From: Nitrosomonas sp.
GTDB taxonomy: Bacteria > Pseudomonadota > Gammaproteobacteria > Burkholderiales > Nitrosomonadaceae
Assembly (NCBI GenBank): GCA_016703745.1
Contig: JADJBK010000006.1
Coordinates: forward strand, 1,674,001-1,738,000
Direction: 5' to 3'
Length of the DNA stretch: 64,000 bases
Under the pieces are notes generated by a model. The model saw nothing but the letters and a program-made list of their open reading frames with translations. It ran no database searches and had not been told where the DNA came from. Position numbers and translations under genes: made by a program. How positions within the stretch are numbered: the first letter of the stretch is position 1; every line of letters begins with the position of its first letter. Positions 19,086 through 27,811 of this stretch are shown here, piece by piece.

Positions 19086-19526
19086 TTATAGCTTTTCTAT
19101 CCATTGCGAAATACCTTGTTCGATAAGTGCCAAAGATTCCTCAAAAGCAGCAGCCCCCTTTTGATAGGGATCTACAATATCAAATCCTCCCCATTCACCC
19201 AGCCTGAAAACCTTCCCTCTCGCATCCGGCTGACTGTCGATAATGGTATTCCTCTGGCTTAATTCCATTGTCAGAATAAGATCAGCTTTGCGAACCATTT
19301 CTGTGTGTAATTGACACGCGCGGTGATCAGAAATATCAATGCCGCTTTGCGTCATCAACTGTTGGGCGATGGGATCGGCTCTGTGGCCCACAAGCGCTGC
19401 AAGCCCTGCAGAAACAACATGACAATTCGCTTTACGGGCGCTAACAAGCGCCTGCTTTAATAATGCTTCAGCCATTGGGCTTCTGCAAATATTACCAATA
19501 CAAACAACAAGTATATTGTTAAACAA
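19086..19526 (-). CDS. wzb: Low-molecular-weight protein tyrosine phosphatase (Wzb)
   Basis: 146 residues from a TTG at 19526, favoured because GAGGAG lies 4 bases before it and the product then begins FNNILVVCIGNICRSPMAEALL, the normal start of this family. A longer frame reaches ATG 19568 and TTG 19580. The C-I-G-N-I-C-R-S loop is the CX5R catalytic site, and VDPYQKG near residue 112 holds the general-acid Asp. It removes phosphate from the Wzc tyrosine tail. It is the first gene of the export run. Confidence 0.93.
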   Translation of the reverse strand: MFNNILVVCIGNICRSPMAEALLKQALVSARKANCHVVSAGLAALVGHRADPIAQQLMTQSGIDISDHRACQLHTEMVRKADLILTMELSQRNTIIDSQPDARGKVFRLGEWGGFDIVDPYQKGAAAFEESLALIEQGISQWIEKL

Positions 19527-19973
19527 TGCGCTCCTCTTCAAGATTTTAAGCAAATATATCAACAACATCCGGCAGGACAACGCAGCTTTTTTTGCAAAAC
19601 CTTTAAGGATTATTGGAGGACAGCAGCCATTCTCATTTTAAAAAAACGCAGAAGCTTCTGAGTGGCTCAAGCCGGAGTCTGACAGCTTGGAAGCAAATAC
19701 CGCATAAAAAAAATTGAATTGTAATACACATTTTTCTGAGAGGGAGGGTATCATTAAGCCGTGAAATCAGCAATATCACGTCCCTTTATGGCCAACTGGC
19801 GGCTAACCGGTGGTTGGTCAGCCGCTTGCTGTAACTTGGCAACTAAGGGAGCCTTCCCGGACACCTGCTCAGCCGTTAATGTGGCTCAAACCATGAGCAT
19901 GCCAAAATTTCACAAATAAACGAAATCCAGAAATCCGTTAAATCAATTCACATAGTACAGGAGCAACATAAAA
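19527..19973. other. Divergent intergenic region between wzb and the PEP-CTERM gene
   Basis: About 390-450 bp without genes. It must hold the leftward promoter for wzb-wza and the rightward promoter of the PEP-CTERM gene. A sigma-54-type site is described separately at 19814. Several GC-rich inverted words (for example AACCGGTGGTT) lie near it. Confidence 0.5.
19814..19830 (+). promoter_or_regulatory. Candidate sigma-54 (-24/-12) promoter
   Basis: TTGGTCAGCCGCTTGCT keeps the TGG and TTGC elements of the sigma-54 consensus with the exact 8-base spacing (GG and GC 10 bp apart) and the flanking T and T. It points toward the PEP-CTERM gene 144 bp downstream. Sigma-54 control by the PrsK/PrsR system has been described for PEP-CTERM/exosortase loci in betaproteobacteria, which fits. 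No enhancer site was identified. Confidence 0.5.
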
Positions 19974-20870
19974 ATGAACTTTAAAGCAAGAAATATGTTT
20001 CAGTCAATCAACATAATGATGTCAAAAATTTCACTAAGGGGTACTCGCATGGTACCTGCGAAAACTATCAAACGTAACATTCTGTGCAGTCTGGGGGGCC
20101 TGTTAATGACAGGGGCCATGATCAATGCTCATGCTTTTGTTTTGTCAGTGCAAGGCCATCTTAATGGCGCACCCTTTGAATCAACCAATCTGGGCGGTGC
20201 CTCAGGGTTTAATCAAAAATTTACCCTGGGTGCCGGAGATAGTCTTTCCTTTGCGGACGCTGCTTCTGCATCTTCTTTGGTAGCAAACGGTTTCTTCGCC
20301 TACGATTTCAATGGAACACCAGGTATTCAACCAGGCGATATCGTTGGATCGTTAAATCAGACTATATTTACAGGCAGCGCGACCCGTACCATCGATAGCG
20401 GAAGCATTCCTTCAGCAATTACGAGTACATCCACCGGGCTTGCAGGCAGCCTTCATGTTGGTTATAACGGTGCCTTTGCAAATATTCTTGGCGGATTAGG
20501 CACAATTCTCAACCCATTGCTTGGTGGCGGGAACCCTGTTTCCGGTCGGCTGGATATCGGGTTTAGTGTTACGGATGGTGTGCTGGACTTGACACTGACA
20601 GAGTCGAGTTTGGCTGGCTGGGGTGGGTTTGAAACACTCCTCGCAGCACTTGATAATCCATTATTAGGTGGCAACAATAATGGTGAAATTGATGGCCTGC
20701 TTTACCTGGCCGACAGCGGCACGCCCGTTCCAAATTCTGCTCCCCTGCTAGAAACCGGCAATTTTCAAATTACCGGTACCCCCACCGCTGTTCCTGAACC
20801 GATCTCCCTGGCATTACTGGGTGCAGGCCTGGTGGGCATGGGCATGATGCGCCGCCGCAGATTCTTCTGA
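19974..20870 (+). CDS. PEP-CTERM sorting domain protein
   Basis: 298 residues from ATG 19974, which has CAGGAG ten bases upstream. An ATG at 20049 with AAGGGG upstream is also possible and would start closer to the signal peptide (NILCSLGGLLMTGAMINAHAF). The mature part is Gly/Ser/Asn-rich with beta-strand character. The C-terminus VPEPISLALLGAGLVGMGMM followed by RRRR is a textbook PEP-CTERM signal: the VPEP motif, a membrane helix and an arginine cluster. Exosortase would cut here and release the protein to the surface together with exopolysaccharide. No exosortase gene is in the window. Confidence 0.92.
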   Translation: MNFKARNMFQSINIMMSKISLRGTRMVPAKTIKRNILCSLGGLLMTGAMINAHAFVLSVQGHLNGAPFESTNLGGASGFNQKFTLGAGDSLSFADAASASSLVANGFFAYDFNGTPGIQPGDIVGSLNQTIFTGSATRTIDSGSIPSAITSTSTGLAGSLHVGYNGAFANILGGLGTILNPLLGGGNPVSGRLDIGFSVTDGVLDLTLTESSLAGWGGFETLLAALDNPLLGGNNNGEIDGLLYLADSGTPVPNSAPLLETGNFQITGTPTAVPEPISLALLGAGLVGMGMMRRRRFF

Positions 20871-20887
20871 GAAACCGGGCTGCCCGG

Positions 20888-20929
20888 AAAGAGGCTGGTC
20901 TGTTACCAACGTTTCAGACCAACCTCTTT
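20888..20929 (+). terminator. Terminator-like hairpin after the PEP-CTERM gene
   Basis: AAAGAGGCTGGTCTG (20888-20902) pairs with CAGACCAACCTCTTT (20915-20929) with one mismatch, 18 bp after the stop codon. There is no long T run, so the call is moderate. Confidence 0.6.
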
Positions 20930-21254
20930 CGATTGGAATCCAATAAATTCAGGTATCCCTTGAGAGATATCGCTTCTAGTCACTCATTCGTGAATCTGCT
21001 CACCCATAAGCTTCAAAGCAAGCCCCCTGGCCTCCATCAGGAATTAACCAATCAGCCTCATGAGTGCGCGTTAGTCGCCATTGTTATCCGGTAACCCGTA
21101 TCATCGGACACCATTGCTCTGAAGCCAGACAAGAAGCGGGAACTGCTGTAACGCCTTCCGACATTGGCCAAGGCTCGCCTGTACCGTGACACATCACATA
21201 CAAGTGATCCAACTTTAATGCTTCTGATGAAGACCGCATTGATGCGGTAATTTG
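20930..21254. other. Intergenic stretch before the IS66 element
   Basis: About 325 bp. A leftward frame reads DHLYVMCHGTGEPWPMSEG, which could be the tail of a lost gene, but I cannot assign it. No other structure was seen. Confidence 0.35.
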
Positions 21255-21335
21255 GTAACCGTCCAACGCTCCCATCTACGCAATCACAATTTTCTGGATT
21301 ATTCTCCTCTGCATTACCTTACAGGAGGATAAGCC

Positions 21336-21632
21336 ATGGCATTACAGGATGATAAGCAAAAGCATATCAGCAGCTGGCAGGCGAGCGGTTTGTCGCAGGC
21401 AGCCTATTGCCGGGCGCTCGGGTTGAATGCGAAGACGTTTGGGAATTGGTTGCGCGCTCACCGGCGTGGGCGCGATGATATCAAGCTGCCAGCCTTGATT
21501 CCGGTTACGATCAAGCCGGCAGCAGCGTCAGTGGAAGTATTGCAGCTTCGCTGTCGCGGTACGCATGTGTTGGAATTACCACTGAGCGTTTCCCCGCGAT
21601 GGCTGGGAGAATTGCTGTCATGTCTGGGTTGA
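21336..21632 (+). CDS. tnpA: IS66 accessory protein TnpA
   Basis: 98 residues. The N-terminal helix-turn-helix (HISSWQASGLSQAAYCRALGL) and the NAKTFGNWLRAH segment are typical of the IS66 OrfA/TnpA protein, which is needed with TnpB and TnpC for transposition. AGGAGG lies nine bases upstream. The end overlaps tnpB by 13 bp. Confidence 0.93.
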   Translation: MALQDDKQKHISSWQASGLSQAAYCRALGLNAKTFGNWLRAHRRGRDDIKLPALIPVTIKPAAASVEVLQLRCRGTHVLELPLSVSPRWLGELLSCLG

Positions 21633-21970
21633 TTGCGCACGCGGGTAAGATCTGGCTGGCGGTCGATCCGGTGGATATGCGTCGCGGCATGGATGGCTTA
21701 TCGATGATTGTGCAGCAGGTATTGGGTCACCCGCCCTGCGCGGGTTCGGCGTTCATATTCTGCAATCGCGCGGGCAATCGCATCAAGGTCTTGCTGTGGG
21801 ATGGCACGGGGGTGTGGTTATGTCAGCGCCGCCTGCATCAGGGGCGGTTTGTCTGGCCGAGGCAGGATGCGGCGTGTGTCGAGTTAGCGCTATCGCAGTG
21901 GGAATGGTTGATTGCCGGTGTAGACTGGCGGCGTTTATCGGCGCGGCCACAATGGCATTTTCAGGTGTAG
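21620..21970 (+). CDS. tnpB: IS66 accessory protein TnpB (Orf2)
   Basis: 116 residues from the ATG at 21620 inside the end of tnpA. WLAVDPVDMRRGMDGLSMIVQQVL and FIFCNRAGNRIKVLLWDGTGVWL are the hallmark segments of IS66 Orf2. Required accessory protein for IS66 transposition; its biochemical role is not settled. Confidence 0.95.
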   Translation: MSGLIAHAGKIWLAVDPVDMRRGMDGLSMIVQQVLGHPPCAGSAFIFCNRAGNRIKVLLWDGTGVWLCQRRLHQGRFVWPRQDAACVELALSQWEWLIAGVDWRRLSARPQWHFQV

Positions 21971-22781
21971 AAAATATGTAATAGTTGTTTATTAACAGTC
22001 GGTTGATTGAGAATTCATGGTATAATTCATCTCATGAATTCACTGACGCAACTGGATCAACTCAACCTCGATACGGCCACCAAACAACAGGTGGTCAATC
22101 TGGTTCAGGCATTTCAGCTTGATCTGACCCAGCAAACACAGCAGACGGTTTATGCGCTGGAACTCAAGATTCAGGCGCTCACCCTGGAATTGGCGCATCT
22201 GCGCCGTATCCGATTTGGCAGGAAAAATGAAGCGTTGTCTGCCTTGTCACCCAGGCAGCTTTCTTTGTTTGAAGAATCGGCGCTGACCGATATCACGGCC
22301 ATTGAGGCTGAAATCGAACAGGTCAACAGCACACCAACCCCCAATGCCACCAAAGTGCCGCGTACCCGCGCCGGTCGTCAGCCGCTGCCAGATCACCTGC
22401 CGCGCATCGAACACCGGCATGAACCCGCATCCTGCCAATGTGACCGATGCGGCTGCGATCTGACTAACATCAGAGAAGACATCACCGAACAGCTTGACGT
22501 GGAACCCGCCAGATTCTTCGTTCATCGCCACATTCGCCCACAGTACGCCTGCAAATCCTGTGAAACCATCACGGCAGAACCCGTGCCACCGGCAGTCATC
22601 GATGGCGGCATGGCCGCCCCGGGCCTGCTTGCCTGGGTAATGACAAGCAAATACCTGAATCACCTGCCACTTTATCGCCTGGTATTAGACGACAATTAAC
22701 CTGTCCGGTCAGGCGACAATTATCTTGACCGGTTGAGTGAAAGTATCAGTATGAGTTCTTTTCTATATAAGGAGAAAGAAC

Positions 22782-24302
22782 TTGCCTGGAAAACATATCA
22801 CTCATCAACAGGAAGCTATTTATATGAAGAATCGTCAGATAGGGCATGGTCAGGGGACAGCGGCTGCGAAAGCGGGGGTAAGTATCCGCAGTGGCCGCAG
22901 GATTGAGAAGGGTGTGCGGGTGGAGAAGTCGCAACGGCAATGGCGCACGCGCCAGGATCCTTTTGCGCTGGTTTGGGAGACCGAATTGGTTCCATTGCTG
23001 TACGGGGAACTTGAACTGACCGGGACTACGCTTTGGGAGTACCTGGATGATCGATATCCCGGCCAATACCCGGAGAAATTGCTCAGAAGCTTGCAGCGCC
23101 GTGTAAAACACTGGCGGGCAACGCAAGGTCCCGGTAAGGCGGTCATGTTTTGCCAGTCGGTGCCTGCCGGGCACCAGGGGTTGTCCGATTTTACCCGGCC
23201 GCGCACGGCAATTACGATTGCAGGCAAACCATTTGATCACCTGCTGTATCAGTTTCGTCTGGCTTATAGTCATTGGCGCGCGGTTCATATCATCCGGGGC
23301 GGGGAAAGTTATAGTGCGTTGGCCGATGGATTGCAGACCGCCTTGCATAAACTGGGCGGCGTGCCCAGGGAACATCGCACCGACAGCCTGAGTGCCGCAT
23401 ACGTCAATGCGAGCCAAAAACAAGAACTCACGCAATCTTATGCGGCGCTGTGTCAACACTATGGCATGAAGCCTACGGTCAATAACCTGGGCGTCAGCCA
23501 TGAAAATGGCGCCGTAGAAAATGCCCATGGTTCGCTCAAACACCGGATTGAGCAGGCGATCAAACTGCGGGGATCGGCGGATTTCGACAGTGTGGTTGCC
23601 TACCGCCGTTTTCTTGAACGGATCGTCGATAAGCTCAATCTGCGCTGCAGGGGGCGATTGGCGGAAGAGCAATCGCATCTCCAGCCACTGCCACGCTACC
23701 GCTTCATGGACTTCAGTGAACTGACCGTCAAAGTGACCACCAGTAGCACCATAGCGGTAAAACGGGGGCTCTACAGTGTGCCATCCAGACTCATTGGCGA
23801 GAACATCCGGGTTCATCTCTATCACGATCGTCTGGAATGCTTTGTCGGCCAAACACCGGTCATTACATTACCGCGCGCGTATCCGAAAACGCCGGAAGGA
23901 CGCGCCCGGCGCATCGATTACCGTCATGTGATTCATGCATTGGCGGCAAAGCCACAAGCCTTTCGCTTTTCCCGGCTGCGGGATGATCTGTTGCCAACGC
24001 CACAGTATCACCAGCTGTGGGCGCGGGTACAACAACAATTTGATCCCGGACTCGCTTGCAAATGGATGGTATCGGTGCTGCGTTTTGCCTACGACTATGA
24101 TTGCGAGAGCCAGTTGGCCGCTGAATTGTTGCAACAACATCCGCTACCTGAACTGCAAACACTGCAAAAGCGATTTCTGCGGCAGCATGCGCCGCAGCCG
24201 GACATCCCAATTAAACAACACACTGCGGATACCTACGATCAACTCCTCAGCGGAAACTGGGCAACACAAGGAGGCAGCTCATGTCTGAATCGCTCCCACT
24301 GA
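22782..24302 (+). CDS. istA: IS21 transposase IstA
   Basis: 506 residues from a TTG at 22782 with AAGGAG 7 bases upstream; ATG 22824 is an alternative start. An N-terminal HTH (GTAAAKAGVSIRSGRRIEKG) is followed by an integrase-core domain (~125-250) with the DDE-type acidic residues: EHRTDSLSAAY supplies a D, and NLGVSHENGAVENAHGSLKH supplies the E. The C-terminal beta domain (VKRGLYSVPSRLIGENI) is normal. It cuts and joins the element's ends, stimulated by IstB. Confidence 0.95.
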   Translation: MPGKHITHQQEAIYMKNRQIGHGQGTAAAKAGVSIRSGRRIEKGVRVEKSQRQWRTRQDPFALVWETELVPLLYGELELTGTTLWEYLDDRYPGQYPEKLLRSLQRRVKHWRATQGPGKAVMFCQSVPAGHQGLSDFTRPRTAITIAGKPFDHLLYQFRLAYSHWRAVHIIRGGESYSALADGLQTALHKLGGVPREHRTDSLSAAYVNASQKQELTQSYAALCQHYGMKPTVNNLGVSHENGAVENAHGSLKHRIEQAIKLRGSADFDSVVAYRRFLERIVDKLNLRCRGRLAEEQSHLQPLPRYRFMDFSELTVKVTTSSTIAVKRGLYSVPSRLIGENIRVHLYHDRLECFVGQTPVITLPRAYPKTPEGRARRIDYRHVIHALAAKPQAFRFSRLRDDLLPTPQYHQLWARVQQQFDPGLACKWMVSVLRFAYDYDCESQLAAELLQQHPLPELQTLQKRFLRQHAPQPDIPIKQHTADTYDQLLSGNWATQGGSSCLNRSH

Positions 24303-25018
24303 TGCTCAAGGAACTCAGACTCCCTGCCTTTGGCCAGCATTACCGGCACTTCCAGGATCAAGCCGCAGAACACGCCTGGAGCTACAGCCAATATCTCGCC
24401 GCCCTGTGCGAACAGGAAGTCGCCCAGCGCTTCCAAAGCAGAATCAGCAACTGGACGCATGAAGCCAGACTGCCGCGCGGCAAAAGCTTTGCCACTCTGG
24501 CGCTGACCGAACTGCCTCAAGCCGCTCAGAAAAAAATCATTACGCTGCGCGACAATACCTACTGGGCGAGCCAGGCAGACAATGTGTTGCTGATCGGCCC
24601 ATCCGGTGTCGGCAAATCACATGTGGCGGCAGCATTGGGGTTGCATTTGATTGAACAAGGCATTCGCGTCAAATGGATATCAGCTACCGCACTGGTTCAA
24701 CTCCTGCAGCAAGCCAGGAAAGAACTGGACTTGATGTCCGCCATGACGCGGCTGGATAAATACCGTGTACTGATCGTTGATGATATCGGCTATGTCAAAA
24801 AGACCGATTCGGAAACACAGGTATTGTTTGACTTCATTGCCCATCGCTATGAAAGCGGAAGTCTCATCATTACTTCAAACCAGCCTTTTAGCCAGTGGGA
24901 TCAAATCTTCCCTGACACCATGATGACTGTTGCCGCCATCGACCGGATCATCCATCACGCAACCATCATCGAAATCGACAGTGAAAGTTATAGGAGGAAA
25001 AACCAGAAAAAATCATGA
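24281..25018 (+). CDS. istB: IS21 helper ATPase IstB
   Basis: 245 residues, ATG with GGAGG upstream, overlapping istA by 22 bp. Walker A GPSGVGKSHVAAALG is at ~107-121, Walker B VLIVDDIGYV at ~165, and the arginine-rich C-terminal FDFIAHRYESGSLIITSNQPF is typical. IstB is a DnaA/DnaC-like AAA+ ATPase that selects the target and activates IstA. Confidence 0.96.
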   Translation: MSESLPLMLKELRLPAFGQHYRHFQDQAAEHAWSYSQYLAALCEQEVAQRFQSRISNWTHEARLPRGKSFATLALTELPQAAQKKIITLRDNTYWASQADNVLLIGPSGVGKSHVAAALGLHLIEQGIRVKWISATALVQLLQQARKELDLMSAMTRLDKYRVLIVDDIGYVKKTDSETQVLFDFIAHRYESGSLIITSNQPFSQWDQIFPDTMMTVAAIDRIIHHATIIEIDSESYRRKNQKKS

Positions 25019-26065
25019 AGTAGCTAATAAACTCAACCGGCCATCATAATTGTCGTCAAAGCGGCCAAGATAATTGACGCGAGATACCTGGAGCAGATTG
25101 CTGCCCGTGACCAGGTCACGCTGCCCCGTTCCACCCTGGCCGAATGGGTAGGCCGTACCGGCGTAGCCCTGCAACCATTGGTCGATCGCCTAACCTGGCA
25201 TCTACTGCAGGGCAACACGCTGCATGCCGACGAAACACCAGTTGCACAATTGGAACCCGGTCGTGGCAAAACCCGTAAAGCCTACCTGTGGGCCTACCGC
25301 AGCAATGACCTTGAACCCGGGCCGCGTATCATCGTCTTCGACTATCAAGCTGGCCGTAGCGGTCAGCATGCACGGCACTTTCTGCAAAATTGGCAAGGAC
25401 ACCTGATGGTCGATGACTATGCTGGGTATAAAGCACTTTTTTCCACAGCCACATCGCCTTGTGTCGAACTGGCCTGCTGGGCGCATGCGCGACGCAAATT
25501 CTTTGACCTGCACCAAGCCAATGCCAGCACGATGGCATTGGCAGCGATACAGCGCATCAGCGTCTTATACGCAATCGAAGCAGAAGGCAAAGACCTGAGC
25601 ATCGAAGATCGCCTGCAACTGCGGGCAGACAGAAGCCTGCCCGCACTGCATGCATTGCATGACTGGCTGATGCAAACCCGTAGCCAGACCGCAAATGGCG
25701 GCGGCTCCGCCAAAGCACTCGACTATACCCTCAGACGCTGGCCCGGTCTCATCCGCTACGCACAAACCGGCTTTCTTCCGATCGACAACAACCCGGTGGA
25801 GAACACCATCCGCCCGATCGCAATCGGTAAAAAGAATTGGCTATTCACCGGATCGGAACGTGCCGGTCAACGCGCCGCTGCCATTCAAACCTTGTTCGGT
25901 ACCGCGCAACTCAACAAACTCGATCCCGCCGCATGGCTTGCAGACACCCTCGCCAAACTACCCACCTGGCCCAATAACCGCATCGATGAATTGCTACCAC
26001 TTACGCCAGCGTTCATTCAATCACTTAAACAGCAGGAAAGATAGATGGGAGCGCTGGACGGTTAC

Positions 26066-26602
26066 GATGGTTTCACAGGATTTGCAGGCGTACTGTGGGC
26101 GAATGTGGCGATGAACGAAGAATCTGGCGGGTTCCACGTCAAGCTGTTCGGTGATGTCTTCTCTGATGTTAGTCAGATCGCAGCCGCATCGGTCACATTG
26201 GCAAGATGCGGGTTCATGCCGGTGTTCGATGCGCGGCAGGTGATCTGGCAGCGGCTGACGACCGGCGCGGGTACGCGGCACTTTGGTGGCATTGGGGGGT
26301 AGTGTGCTGTTGACCTGTTCGATTTCAGCCTCAATGGCCGTGATATCGGTCAGCGCCGATTCTTCAAACAAAGAAAGCTGCCTGGGTGACAAGGCAGACA
26401 ACGCTTCATTTTTCCTGCCAAATCGGATACGGCGCAGATGCGCCAATTCCAGGGTGAGCGCCTGAATCTTGAGTTCCAGCGCATAAACCGTCTGCTGTGT
26501 TTGCTGGGTCAGATCAAGCTGAAATGCCTGAACCAGGTTGACCACCTGTTGTTTGGTGGCCGTATCGAGGTTAAGTTAATCTGGTTGCGCCAGTGAGTTC
26601 AT
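26066..26602 (-). pseudogene. tnpC 5' fragment with nonsense codon
   Basis: The original ATG at 26602 is present, but codon 8 is TAA where the intact copy has CAA. The remaining frame runs from about 26545 into the IS66 end at 26066, after CKSCETI. Truncation and the stop codon make it inactive. Confidence 0.9.
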
Positions 26603-26665
26603 GAGATGAATTATACCATGAATTCTCAATCAACCGACTGTTAATAAACAACTATTACATATTTT

Positions 26666-27016
26666 CTACACCTGAAAATGCCATTGTGGCAGCGCCGATA
26701 AACGCCGCCAGTCTACGCCGGCAATCAACCATTCCCACTGCGATAGCGCTAACTCGACACACGCCGCATCCTGCCTCGGCCAGACAAACCGCCCCTGATG
26801 CAGGCGGCGCTGACATAACCACACCCCCGTGCCATCCCACAGCAAGACCTTGATGCGATTGCCCGCGCGATTGCAGAATATGAACGCCGAACCCGCGCAG
26901 GGCGGGTGACCCAATACCTGCTGCACAATCATCGATAAGCCATCCATGCCGCGACGCATATCCACCGGGTCGACCGCCAGCCAGATCTTACCCGCGTGCG
27001 CAATCAACCCAGACAT
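26666..27016 (-). CDS. tnpB: IS66 accessory protein TnpB, second copy
   Basis: 116 residues, nearly the same as the copy at 21620 (ALPQWHF in place of ARPQWHF near the end). The frame is intact, but it sits in a truncated element, so it could act only by helping other IS66 copies. Confidence 0.92.
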   Translation of the reverse strand: MSGLIAHAGKIWLAVDPVDMRRGMDGLSMIVQQVLGHPPCAGSAFIFCNRAGNRIKVLLWDGTGVWLCQRRLHQGRFVWPRQDAACVELALSQWEWLIAGVDWRRLSALPQWHFQV

Positions 27017-27300
27017 GACAGCAATTCTCCCAACCATCGCGGGGAAACGCTCAGTGGTAATTCCAGCACATGCGTACCGCGACAGCGAAGCTGCAATACT
27101 TCCACTGACGCTGCTGCCGGCTTGATCGTAACCGGAATCAAGGCTGGCAGCTTGATATCATCGCGCCCACGCCGGTGAGCGCGCAACCAGTTCCCAAACG
27201 TCTTCGCATTCAACCCGAGCGCCCGGCAATAGGCCGCCTGCGACAAACCGCTCGCTTGCCAGTTGCTGATATGCTTTTGCTTATCATCCTGTAATGCCAT
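27004..27300 (-). CDS. tnpA: IS66 accessory protein TnpA, second copy
   Basis: 98 residues, with N in place of S at residue 13 as the only visible difference from the copy at 21336. The leader and AGGAGG are preserved, and the tnpA/tnpB overlap is the same. Confidence 0.92.
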   Translation of the reverse strand: MALQDDKQKHISNWQASGLSQAAYCRALGLNAKTFGNWLRAHRRGRDDIKLPALIPVTIKPAAASVEVLQLRCRGTHVLELPLSVSPRWLGELLSCLG

Positions 27301-27381
27301 GGCTTATCCTCCTGTAAGGTAATGCAGAGGAGAATAATCCAGAAAATTATGATTGCGTAGATGGGAGCGCTGGACGGTTAC

Positions 27382-27595
27382 CTTCAAACCAGCCTTTTAG
27401 CCAGTGGGATCAAATCTTCCCCGACACCATGATGACTGTTGCCGCCATCGACCGGATCATCCATCACGCAACCATCATCGAAATCGACAGTGAAAGTTAT
27501 AGGAGGAAAAACCAGAAAAAATCATGAAGTAGCTAATAAACTCAACCGGCCATCATAATTGTCGTCAAAGCGGCCAAGATAATTGACGCGAGATA
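27382..27595 (+). mobile_element. Right-end remnant of a second IS21 copy
   Basis: These 214 bp equal bases 24873-25086 of the complete IS21 element with a single C/T difference. They cover the last part of istB and the whole right end. The inverted IS66 end abuts it at 27381, so an IS66 landed in, or recombined into, this IS21 copy. The left part of this IS21 is missing. Confidence 0.93.
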
Positions 27596-27600
27596 GAGTA

Positions 27601-27740
27601 ACCCAGACCGTCGTTCGTTGGATGCAATTGGTGATATAAATTGGCGATATAGTATGGCCTTCATGCAGTGCGTCCCAATGCAGCTTGTCGACATGTGCCA
27701 AGCCTTTGCCTGTCAGACTCACGCTTATTTTCCGATTGCA
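27601..27740 (-). pseudogene. Possible IS5/IS1182-type transposase fragment
   Basis: A leftward frame reads VSLTGKGLAHVDKLHWDALHEGHT, resembling the SLVDGYAFVDRLSWDNFNEG-like block of IS5-related transposases. It is short, with no start or end, and lies between the IS21 remnant and the FitAB promoter. The call rests on recalled motif similarity only. Confidence 0.35.
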
Positions 27741-27752
27741 TACATTATAAAC

Positions 27753-27811
27753 TGATATCATTCACATAGTATATGCTATCATTGACTTCACATGGCAAGG
27801 AGTGAAGTCAA
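27753..27811 (+). promoter_or_regulatory. FitAB operator/leader with a perfect inverted repeat over the ribosome site
   Basis: TTGACTTCAC (27782-27791) and GTGAAGTCAA (27802-27811) are perfect 10-bp inverted repeats that end right at the ATG. The 10 bases between contain AAGGA of the ribosome-binding site. Upstream, TGATA...TATCA and ATAGTATATGCTAT form further weak dyads in an A/T-rich promoter-like stretch. The repeats could be the FitA-type operator or an RNA hairpin that hides the ribosome site. Confidence 0.6.

Larger units (their letters stand above)
22683..25086 (+). mobile_element. IS21-family insertion sequence (2404 bp, complete)
   Basis: The element carries istA and istB with the usual small overlap. 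Its ends TATTAGACGACAATTA and (reversed) TATCTCGCGTCAATTA are related inverted repeats, with further copies of the CAATTAT-type word inside each end, as is common in IS21. A 5-bp target duplication CCTGG is present at 22678-22682 and 25087-25091. The insertion is inside tnpC of an IS66 copy. A 214-bp copy of its right end, with one base difference, occurs at 27382-27595. Confidence 0.95.
22034..26044 (+). pseudogene. tnpC: IS66 transposase gene tnpC interrupted by IS21
   Basis: The 5' part runs from ATG 22034 to 22682 (zinc-finger region CDRCGCDL and CKSCE included). The 3' part resumes at 25092, with QIAARDQVTLPRSTLAEWVG, and ends at TAG 26044. Removing the IS21 element and one CCTGG copy restores a frame of exactly 534 codons, the normal TnpC length. 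The gene is therefore dead only because of this insertion. The last part (25178-26044) can still be read as a 288-residue frame. Confidence 0.93.
21255..26065 (+). mobile_element. IS66-family element, split by an IS21-family insertion
   Basis: The ends GTAACCGTCCAACGCTCC... (21255-21275) and its near-perfect complement (26045-26065, one mismatch) are the terminal inverted repeats. It carries tnpA, tnpB and tnpC in the usual overlapping order. Taking out the IS21 element at 22683-25086 and one copy of its 5-bp duplication leaves about 2.4 kb, the normal size for IS66. Its outer flanks do not share an 8-bp duplication, because the right end is joined directly to another truncated IS66. Confidence 0.93.
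26066..27381 (-). mobile_element. Truncated IS66 copy in inverted orientation
   Basis: Reading leftward from its terminal repeat at 27361-27381 it has tnpA, tnpB and the first third of tnpC. At 26066 it ends abruptly inside tnpC, exactly at the outer end of the other IS66 element. The two copies are about 98% alike where both exist. The missing remainder of tnpC and the other end are not in the window, which points to a deletion or recombination rather than a clean insertion. Confidence 0.9.

Noticed and set aside
21084..21275. Short minus-strand frame running out of the IS66 end
   Set aside because: Its first residues come from the inverted repeat itself; no family recognised.
22746..23852. 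Long frame on the minus strand opposite istA (368 codons)
   Set aside because: It mirrors the codon pattern of istA and has no domain features; shadow of a real gene.
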